Shown: positions 58,536-64,000 of the stretch, in pieces
Layout of the letters: each line of letters opens with the position of its first letter
Numbering within the stretch: position 1 is the stretch's first letter
Source of the DNA: Amycolatopsis nalaikhensis
GTDB taxonomy: Bacteria > Actinomycetota > Actinomycetes > Mycobacteriales > Pseudonocardiaceae
Assembly (NCBI RefSeq): GCF_030264295.1
Contig: NZ_CP127173.1
Location: forward strand, 6,703,501-6,767,500
DNA length: 64,000 nt
Reading direction: 5' to 3'
Notes under the pieces: model-generated
Seen by the model: the letters and a program-made list of their open reading frames with translations, nothing else
Databases searched by the model: none
What the model was told of the DNA's origin: nothing
Position numbers and translations under genes: made by a program

Positions 58536-59492
58536 TCAGTCGCCCTTGATCAGGTGGTTGGCCAGGACCGGGCTGAACGTGCCCGCCGGGACTCCGGTGC
58601 CGTAGCCGCAGCTGCCGTCGGAGTCGCCCGGGACCTTGATCCACAGCTGCATCTCCGGGCCGCCGCCCAGCTGGGACGGCGCACCGAGCTTGCGCTTCGG
58701 CGGGTTGCACCACTCGGAGTCCGTGCCGTGGCCGTTGCCGTTGCGGCTGGTGTCCACCACGAACGGCGCCGCGTAACCCAGCGCCGAGTCGACCGCCTTG
58801 CCGTACGTCGTCGACTCGGCCGTCGTGTAGAAGTTGGACACGTTGAGCACGAACCCGTGGATCGACTGGACGCCCACCGACTTCAGCCGCGAAGCCATCG
58901 TCGCCGCCGGGATCCACGTCGCGTTGCCGCCGTCCAGGTACGCCCACGTGTTCGGCGCCTTCTGCGCGAACTGCGTCGCCGCGTACTTCAGCAGGTCGAC
59001 GCGGTCCGTGCGGGCCGTGCCGGACAGGCAGTCGAGCTGGGCGAGCGCGTCCGGCTCGATGACCACGATCGCCGGCTTGCCGCCGATGCCGTCGGCGAAC
59101 GCCGAGATCCACGCGCGGTAGGCGTCCGGGTTGCCCGCGCCGCCGGTGGACTCGCCGCCGCAGTCGCGGCCCGGGATGTTGTAGGCCACCAGCACCGGCA
59201 GTTTGTCGGCGACGTCGGCGGCGTAGGTGAACTTGTCCACCGCGGCACGGATGTCACCGCTCCAGTTGCCGAACCAGCGCGCGCCCGGCTTCGTCGCGAT
59301 CGACGTCTTGATCGGGCCCGCGAGGCTGTCGTCCGGGTGGTCGCGGACCCACGTCGCCGGGTTCGAGTCCGGGTCGACGTAGAAGCCGTTCGTCTTCTCG
59401 AGGGGGTTGCCGTCGGCGGCGACGGCCGGGGTCGCGGGGGCGAGGCCGGTGAGCGCCAGCGCGGCGGCCACGAGCCAGGTCGAAATGCGCAT
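58536..59492 (-). CDS. Secreted GH6 cellulase (endoglucanase)
   Basis: The 318-residue protein has a Sec signal (1-26) followed directly by a GH6 catalytic domain. FYVDPDSNPATWV, YNIPGRDCGG with D110, and VIEPDALAQL with catalytic acid D148 are GH6 signatures; FVLNVSNFY, DTSRNGNG and WCNPPKRKLG complete the active site. There is no cellulose-binding module. It cleaves beta-1,4-glucan with inversion outside the cell. ATG 59492 has only a weak upstream site. The TGTACG direct repeat upstream is shared with the beta-helix protein gene. Confidence 0.94.
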   Translation of the reverse strand: MRISTWLVAAALALTGLAPATPAVAADGNPLEKTNGFYVDPDSNPATWVRDHPDDSLAGPIKTSIATKPGARWFGNWSGDIRAAVDKFTYAADVADKLPVLVAYNIPGRDCGGESTGGAGNPDAYRAWISAFADGIGGKPAIVVIEPDALAQLDCLSGTARTDRVDLLKYAATQFAQKAPNTWAYLDGGNATWIPAATMASRLKSVGVQSIHGFVLNVSNFYTTAESTTYGKAVDSALGYAAPFVVDTSRNGNGHGTDSEWCNPPKRKLGAPSQLGGGPEMQLWIKVPGDSDGSCGYGTGVPAGTFSPVLANHLIKGD

Positions 59493-59513
59493 TCCGCGAG
59501 TTTGCCGCGATGG

Positions 59514-59531
59514 CGTACACGAGCCGTACAA
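59514..59531 (-). promoter_or_regulatory. TGTACG direct-repeat element upstream of GH6 cellulase
   Basis: On the minus strand this reads TTGTACGGCTCGTGTACG, identical at 17 of 18 bases to the element before the beta-helix gene, and ends 21 bases before the start codon. I saw no CebR-type TGGGAGCGCTCCCA site here. Confidence 0.55.
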
Positions 59532-59802
59532 AAAGAAAAGTGAACCGCTCGCCGCCGGCGGCCGTACTACTGGGTGAGGGGCTTGTTCGGTCTACCCGAA
59601 AAAGGGGTCTGACCAGCGGTTCAAGCGCCGGATGGGCCACCCCGTTCGGCCGCTTGCGGGAGCGTGGCCCGTCGTTCATGATGGGCTTCCGGGGTCCGCG
59701 AAAGATTCGTTCACGGCGAATGTCCAGGTGTCGGCCATGTTTCGGAAGAACCGCAAGTCCGGAAGTGAACGCCATGCTGTTACCCGACTCCGGGGCCCGC
59801 TG
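59532..59802. other. Intergenic stretch with no gene seen
   Basis: Between the cellulase promoter and the next plus-strand gene I see no supported gene or clear hairpin. Short frames exist but none has coding character or a good ribosome site. The AAAAAGAAAAG near 59530-59542 is the only AT-rich part. Confidence 0.5.
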
Positions 59803-60195
59803 ATGGCCGCGGACCTGCCCGGCCTCGCCATCGTCGCGGGGCTCCTGCTCCCGGCGCTCGCCGCCGCGGCGTGGGCGATCGCGCTCGAACGACGGCCACG
59901 CCGGATCGCCGCCGCCGGCTCCGAGCCGGACTGGACGGTGGCCGGTATCCAGGCCCGCCTCCGCTTCGAGCAGGCCACCCGGCGCCTGGCCGAAGCGGGC
60001 ACGATCGCGCTGCCGACCCTCCCGGTCCCGGCCCAGCGCGACGCTTCACCCGACCGGTTGCCGTGGCGGGTCCCGCGCACGCTCCCGCCGCCGGGCCCGC
60101 CGTCGGGCCGCGTCCTGGTGCCCCGGCTGGCGTTCGCGGCCCCGGACACCGAACTGATGCGGCGCATCCTCGACGGCCTGCGTCGCCTGGATTAG
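59803..60195 (+). CDS. Hypothetical single-pass membrane protein
   Basis: The 130-residue protein is not one I recognise. One N-terminal membrane helix (LPGLAIVAGLLLPALAAAAW) is followed by a basic region and a Pro-rich tail ending AFAAPDTELMRRILDGLRRLD in two parts. Longer in-frame starts are possible; ATG 59803 gives the most membrane-protein-like N-terminus. It lies 36 bp before a small acidic protein and near type VII secretion-like genes. Confidence 0.55.
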   Translation: MAADLPGLAIVAGLLLPALAAAAWAIALERRPRRIAAAGSEPDWTVAGIQARLRFEQATRRLAEAGTIALPTLPVPAQRDASPDRLPWRVPRTLPPPGPPSGRVLVPRLAFAAPDTELMRRILDGLRRLD

Positions 60196-60231
60196 CCCCG
60201 CACCGGGGCCGGATCCCCTTAGGCTGGGCCC

Positions 60232-60507
60232 ATGACTGACTCGAGCGGCCCCGGCCGGACCCCGGAAGAGCTGGCCGCCGCCCTGCGGGCCACGGCCAGG
60301 AGCGCCGCGACTTCGGCGTTGCGCGAAGGCCTGGAGGACATCGACGACCGGTACGGCCACGACGTCGCCGACCAGGTGGCCGGGCTGATCGACGTCGCCG
60401 AGGTGTTCGCCGGGCTGACCGACCCGAACGTCCGGGGTGGCCGGACGCGCCCGGCCGCGCGGGACGACGACGAACCGTGGGAGTTCAAGCCCGTGACGTC
60501 GATGTGA
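60232..60507 (+). CDS. Small hypothetical protein
   Basis: The 91-residue protein has a helical N-terminal part (TPEELAAALRATARSA, LREGLEDIDDRYGHDVADQV) and a charged tail. There is no recognised motif. It converges with the DUF4474-like gene, with 7 bp between stops. It may accompany the upstream membrane protein. Confidence 0.6.
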   Translation: MTDSSGPGRTPEELAAALRATARSAATSALREGLEDIDDRYGHDVADQVAGLIDVAEVFAGLTDPNVRGGRTRPAARDDDEPWEFKPVTSM

Positions 60508-60514
60508 ACGAGCC

Positions 60515-61834
60515 TCACTTCCGCCAGTCGTAGCTGAGCACCGGCGGATGGTCGGACACCTTCCGGACCGTGAGGTTCTGGTCGGGGTGCGCGGCGGCGT
60601 ACCGGGCCATCTCGTCGTAGATCCGGTCGCGCATCTGCACGTCGCGCACCTCGATCGTCGCCCGCTGGCCCAGCTCGCCCGTCGGCACGTTCGGATCCGT
60701 GCGGATCGCCAGGTTCCAGTAGTGCTTCTTGTCGCTGCCGTCGGCGCCCTGGCCGTCGCTGGAGAAGTAGACCTCGCCGGTGCCCTTGTTGTAGATCTGC
60801 TGGGTCACCTTGATCTGGTCGTCGCCCTGGGCGGCCTTGTAGTAGCCGTCCGGGTCGTTCGACCCGGCTTCGCGCGTGTAGAACCCGACCTCGCCGCCGA
60901 ACGCCCCGCCGAACCCGTAGCTGCCCTTCCACAGCTCCAGCCGGTACTGCTTGCCCGTCTTGGGGTCGGTGAACTCCATGTTGTCGCCGCCGTCGCTGGT
61001 GTGGTCCAGGTGCGCGCCGATGACCGGTTCCAGCTTGTCGTAGAGGTCGTGCCAGCCGAAGAAGCTCTGCACCGAATGCTCGCCGGTGGTGTAGTAGTCG
61101 CCCTCCGGGACGTACTCGAAGCCGAAGTAGTCGTAGATCTTCCGCGCGACGTCGGGGTCCTGCATGACCGTGTCCCAGTCGCCCTTGAGCAGGGCGATGC
61201 GCAGCTTCGGGTTCTTCGCCACCAGCTCGGCGAGGCCGGGGATCTCCTTGAGGATGATGGCGGCGATCTCGGCCGGGTTCCGCTTCTCCGAGCCCGCGAG
61301 CTCCCAGATCCGGCCGGTCTTGGTGCGCAGCTTCGTGCCCTCGATGAGCAGGACGGCGTCGTAGGTGGTCACCACCCGCTGCATGTCGGCCAGCAGGACG
61401 GCGGCCTTGCCCTTGATGATCTTGTCCTGCGCCCAGGCGACGACGAGGTGACCCTTGCCGTGCCCGAGGTCGTTCCAGATGGAGTCGAGCTTCGCCTTCA
61501 GCGAGTCGGCTTCGCCGCGCTTGTCCCGGGCGTCCAGCTGGGCCTTCGCCAAGGCGTCGCGGATGACCTCGAACGATCGCGCCGACTCTTCGAGGTCCTC
61601 GGCCTGCTCGTCGCGGTTCTTCTTGAAGTCCTCCAGCGAAGAGAGCGCCTTCTCGCCCGCCCCGCCCTGCCAGCCCTCGCTCAGCTCGACGCGGACGCTC
61701 TCCAGCAGCGCCTTGGCGTCCAGGACCGCCTCCTTGGTGGTCCGGCAGGCGCGGGCGCGGTCGTCCAAGTCGGTCGTGCTGCCCTTTTCGACCTTGTCGG
61801 CGAGGTGGTGGATCTTCTCGAACAGGTCGCTCAT
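60515..61834 (-). CDS. WXG100-like/DUF4474 putative type VII secretion effector
   Basis: The 439-residue protein starts with a helical ESX-like region of about 120 residues containing GWQGGAGEKAL where WXG100 proteins have the W-x-G turn, flanked by long charged helices. From about 220 it changes to a beta-rich domain (GEHSVQSFFGWHDLYDKLEP, GSYGFGGAFGGEVGFYTRE, KKHYWNLAI) that fits DUF4474. ESX-type N-terminus plus variable C-terminal domain is the plan of secreted toxins or lipoprotein-interacting effectors. No catalytic motif is known for DUF4474. It overlaps the upstream small partner gene by ATGA. Confidence 0.78.
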   Translation of the reverse strand: MSDLFEKIHHLADKVEKGSTTDLDDRARACRTTKEAVLDAKALLESVRVELSEGWQGGAGEKALSSLEDFKKNRDEQAEDLEESARSFEVIRDALAKAQLDARDKRGEADSLKAKLDSIWNDLGHGKGHLVVAWAQDKIIKGKAAVLLADMQRVVTTYDAVLLIEGTKLRTKTGRIWELAGSEKRNPAEIAAIILKEIPGLAELVAKNPKLRIALLKGDWDTVMQDPDVARKIYDYFGFEYVPEGDYYTTGEHSVQSFFGWHDLYDKLEPVIGAHLDHTSDGGDNMEFTDPKTGKQYRLELWKGSYGFGGAFGGEVGFYTREAGSNDPDGYYKAAQGDDQIKVTQQIYNKGTGEVYFSSDGQGADGSDKKHYWNLAIRTDPNVPTGELGQRATIEVRDVQMRDRIYDEMARYAAAHPDQNLTVRKVSDHPPVLSYDWRK

Positions 61835-62139
61835 CGGTCGATCCGCCCGAGGTTCTTGTCCAGTGACTTCAGGAACGTGTCACGGGCCGCGAGGTCGATG
61901 CTGTCATAGCTCTTCGCGGCTTTTTGGATGCTTTCGACCAGGTTGGCGACCTGCTGCTCGGCGGCCCGCAGGTCTTCCTGCCGGGTCAGCAGCCAGACGT
62001 CGTAGTCGCCGGCGAACGCGCCGGCCCGGTCGGTGGCGCCGACGTTCGGGGACCCCGCCGCGGACAGCGTCGGCGGCTTCCCCGCGCCGAGCTTCGCCGC
62101 GGCCTTGCTGATGTCCGCGACATCGACTTCGAACCCCAC
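61831..62139 (-). CDS. Small ESX/WXG100-like partner protein
   Basis: The 102-residue protein has the size and helical content of WXG100 partners: FEVDVADISKAAAKL, then LRAAEQQVANLVESIQKAA and DTFLKSLDKNLGRI, though the WXG turn itself is weak (DYDVWLL). GTG 62139 has GAGGAAG upstream. Its stop overlaps the start of the DUF4474 gene, and small partner plus large effector in this order is typical of type VII secretion substrates. No secretion machinery gene is in the window. Confidence 0.75.
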   Translation of the reverse strand: MGFEVDVADISKAAAKLGAGKPPTLSAAGSPNVGATDRAGAFAGDYDVWLLTRQEDLRAAEQQVANLVESIQKAAKSYDSIDLAARDTFLKSLDKNLGRIDR

Positions 62140-62244
62140 CGGACTTCCTCCCCGTGCGCCCGCGAGTGACACGATTCGGTGGCAATGTAACACCGATGCC
62201 GTGGTGAGACGTCCGGCTCGCGTGTCCGGTTCCGGCCAATCGCC

Positions 62245-63222
62245 TCAGCCGAGGGCCGCGGGGGACTCGGCCTCGGGGATCAGCAGGCGGGCCGCGCCGG
62301 AGCCGTCGGCCGGGACCGCCCAGACGTCCGCGTGGCCCGGTGACCGGGGCACGCCGTACCCGATGGTGTGCTCGTCGAGCCAGGCCGGCTGGTCGTCGAC
62401 GCTGCGGGTCTCCGCCAGCGGGGTCACCGTCGAGCGTGCCAGGTCCAGCACCGCCAGCCGCCACCCGCGGGCCGGATCACCGTCCACAGCGGACTTGAAC
62501 GCCACCCGCGTCCCGTCCGGGGACAGCGACGGGCACTCGACGTTCTCCCGCAGCGTGCGGACCGTGTGCGCGGCGAAGTCGCCCGCGACGAGGTAGCGGT
62601 GACCCGCCGTCGACATCGTCGCGTAGAAGTGGCGGTCGTCGCGGGTGAACGTGACGCCCCAGAAGTTGAGGTCGGCCGCCTGGTACGGCTGCCCGTCCAC
62701 CGTGACCGTGTAGTCCTCGAGCGTGCCCGCCAGCTCGCCGGTCGCCGTGTCGAGGATGCCGGCGCGGGTGGAGAACATCCCGCCGTTGTACGAATCGCCG
62801 GTGACGAACACCGTCCACGCGAGCATCCGGCCGCTCGCCGACACCCGCGCCCGGTTCGGCAGGCCGACCAGCGGGATCTCCCGCTGCGACGCCAGGTGCG
62901 CGTCGAGCACCACCAGCTGGTAGGTGGTCAGGTCGCCGTCCGGGCGCAGGCAGAGCCCGGTGCCGCCGGCGGCGTACACCCGGCTGCACGAGAGCGGCGA
63001 CACCGTCCGCGCGCCGCCCGGGTCGGTGGCGGACACCGTGGCGACGTGCCCGCGGTCGGCGTCGGCGGTGCTGCGGAACAGCAGCCGCGGGCCGGGGGAG
63101 AGGCTCACCGCGCCGGTCGCGGCGACGTCGTGGCTTCGCGCGCTCGCGAACCCGACATACGCGACCGCGACCCCGGCCAGCACGAGCACCCCGGCGATCG
63201 CGGCGAGGATCCGTCCCTTCAC
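62245..63222 (-). CDS. Membrane-anchored TolB-like beta-propeller protein
   Basis: The 325-residue protein has one N-terminal membrane helix (LAAIAGVLVLAGVAVAYVGF) and propeller blades with repeats such as ATVSATDPGG, MLAWTVFVTGD, CPSLSPDGTRVAFKSAV and DVWAVPADGSG, the S-P-D-G-x-x-V/I-A-F TolB pattern. It probably binds a partner on the outer face of the membrane. GTG 63222 overlaps the stop of the MFS gene (GTGA), so the two form an operon, perhaps with a shared export function. Confidence 0.82.
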   Translation of the reverse strand: MKGRILAAIAGVLVLAGVAVAYVGFASARSHDVAATGAVSLSPGPRLLFRSTADADRGHVATVSATDPGGARTVSPLSCSRVYAAGGTGLCLRPDGDLTTYQLVVLDAHLASQREIPLVGLPNRARVSASGRMLAWTVFVTGDSYNGGMFSTRAGILDTATGELAGTLEDYTVTVDGQPYQAADLNFWGVTFTRDDRHFYATMSTAGHRYLVAGDFAAHTVRTLRENVECPSLSPDGTRVAFKSAVDGDPARGWRLAVLDLARSTVTPLAETRSVDDQPAWLDEHTIGYGVPRSPGHADVWAVPADGSGAARLLIPEAESPAALG

Positions 63223-64000
63223 GCGGCCCTCCTCGGGGCGAGCACCACGAACGTCACGCCGATCGCGACCACCGCCGCGCCCGCGGCGACGCCGATCGCG
63301 GGCTCCGGGCCCCAGAACTGCCACGCCAGTCCGAAGAGGACGGACGAGGTGAAGTACGCGAGCGCTTGCGCCGTCTGCACCAGCGAAATCCCCGTGGTGC
63401 GCAACGACTCCGGCAGCAGCGGCCCGGCCAGCGCCATCAGGACGCCGTCGGTCGCCGCGTAGAAGGCGCCGTACAACGCCAGGGAGAGCGCGAACAGCGG
63501 CCAGCCGGACACCGGTCCGGCCAGCAGCAGGTAGACGAGCGCCAGCGCGCCGTAGCCGCCGAGCACCACGGGCAGCCGCCCGACCCGGTCGGCCAGCGCG
63601 CCCAGCGGCGCGGCGAGCAGCAGGTAGGAGAGGTTCGTGCCGACGGCGAGCAGCGGGAACCAGCCGGTGGCGACGTCCTCTTTGTGTTGCAGCAGCAGGT
63701 AGACGAAGCCGTCGCCGACCGTGGCCAGCCCGAGCACGCACGCGGCGACGAGCAGCCGCCGCACGCCGTGGCCGCGCAGGAGCGCCACCGCCGCCTTCGG
63801 GGAGACCGGGTTCGCGGGCCGCGGGGTCCGGCGGTCGCGGACGAACAGCACCAGCAGCAGCACGCCGATCGCGGCGACGCAGAAGCTGACGACGAACACG
63901 GCGTCGAACGCCGCGGGGTCGGTGGCGCCGACCGCGGCCAGCACGGCGAGCGCGACCAGCGGCCCGGCGAACGCGCCGACGCTGTCCATCGCGCGGTGCA
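63219..64000 (-). CDS. MFS transporter, 5' end beyond the window
   Basis: The visible 260 residues are the C-terminal two thirds of an MFS transporter; the frame stays open to the edge, reading HRAMDSVGAFAGPLVAL, which is the fourth/fifth helix region of YcaD/quinolone-type carriers, so an in-frame Met at 63989 is not the start. About eight helices follow, with the second-half loop motif GALADRVGRLPVVLGG. It is the upstream partner of the propeller protein gene. Substrate unknown. Confidence 0.85.
   Translation of the reverse strand, partial: HRAMDSVGAFAGPLVALAVLAAVGATDPAAFDAVFVVSFCVAAIGVLLLVLFVRDRRTPRPANPVSPKAAVALLRGHGVRRLLVAACVLGLATVGDGFVYLLLQHKEDVATGWFPLLAVGTNLSYLLLAAPLGALADRVGRLPVVLGGYGALALVYLLLAGPVSGWPLFALSLALYGAFYAATDGVLMALAGPLLPESLRTTGISLVQTAQALAYFTSSVLFGLAWQFWGPEPAIGVAAGAAVVAIGVTFVVLAPRRAA

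Noticed and set aside
63219..63989. Full-length gene starting at Met 63989
   Set aside because: The frame continues to the window edge with HRA before MDSVGAFAGP, an internal motif of MFS carriers, and only about eight helices would remain.
1..64000. tRNA, rRNA, insertion sequences, prophage or integrative element
   Set aside because: No cloverleaf, rRNA-like stretch, transposase, integrase or terminal repeats were recognised on either strand by reading; a dedicated RNA search was not possible.

Overview
This is high-GC actinobacterial DNA. Strong third-position GC, frequent GTG starts, TGATG/GTGA/ATGA stop-start overlaps and many TetR/AraC/LacI/IclR regulators beside the genes they probably control all point to a large soil actinomycete genome. 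Gene content and the intergenic repeat style suggest Pseudonocardiaceae, most likely Amycolatopsis or a close relative. That genus call is an inference, not a search result. I see no rRNA, tRNA, CRISPR array, insertion sequence or phage gene.

Region 1 (1-8.8 kb) holds the 3' end of a Pls/PosA-type peptide synthetase broken by a one-base frameshift, a short M1 metallopeptidase, two tandem Tat-exported GH95-like glycosidases that are paralogues, and a membrane-anchored cyclophilin. Region 2 (8.8-13.6 kb) is a hydroxyquinol (resorcinol-type) branch: a TfdB-like flavin hydroxylase and a single-chain maleylacetate reductase-hydroxyquinol dioxygenase fusion, with an AraC regulator behind an odd GC-rich spacer. 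Region 3 (13.6-22 kb) is a set of small units: a DinB-like protein, a siderophore-utilisation/flavin reductase operon with its TetR gene, a secreted beta-helix protein, a DUF1801/TetR pair with two clear operators, a two-component pair and a polysaccharide deacetylase.

Region 4 (22-32.6 kb) is a coherent uronate/aldarate catabolic cluster. It encodes uronate dehydrogenase, an IclR regulator, a sodium:solute symporter, 5-dehydro-4-deoxyglucarate dehydratase, a glucarate dehydratase-like enolase, an unrecognised TIM-barrel-like protein and 2-oxoglutarate semialdehyde dehydrogenase. A Tat-exported PL8 polysaccharide lyase follows the terminator and could supply uronic acids. Region 5 (32.6-35.8 kb) has a Baeyer-Villiger-type monooxygenase with an AraC gene, a RibD-like reductase and a cysteine-free ribosomal protein L36.

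Region 6 (35.9-43.0 kb) is a tightly overlapped five-gene minus-strand operon: SWIM zinc-finger protein, DUF5691 protein, MoxR-type AAA ATPase, DUF5682 protein and VWA protein. It resembles the poorly understood yehLMPQ operon of E. coli and is the best candidate here for an undescribed system. Region 7 (43-56.9 kb) contains regulator-target pairs with visible palindromic operators (PadR/GyrI-like, WYL/VOC, LacI/MFS), an SRPBCC-acyl-CoA ligase fusion, a 3-hydroxybutyrate dehydrogenase/MHS permease/GAF-PucR regulator operon and a secreted PHB-depolymerase-like esterase.

Region 8 (57-64 kb) has a second secreted esterase, a GH6 cellulase, a small type VII secretion-like pair whose larger member carries a DUF4474-like C-terminal domain, a TolB-like propeller protein and an MFS transporter cut by the window edge. 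Two intergenic arrays with 30-bp units and one long hairpin sit downstream of genes and look like a lineage-specific terminator/repeat family. A shared TGTACG direct repeat lies just upstream of the beta-helix protein and the GH6 cellulase, which suggests co-regulation.
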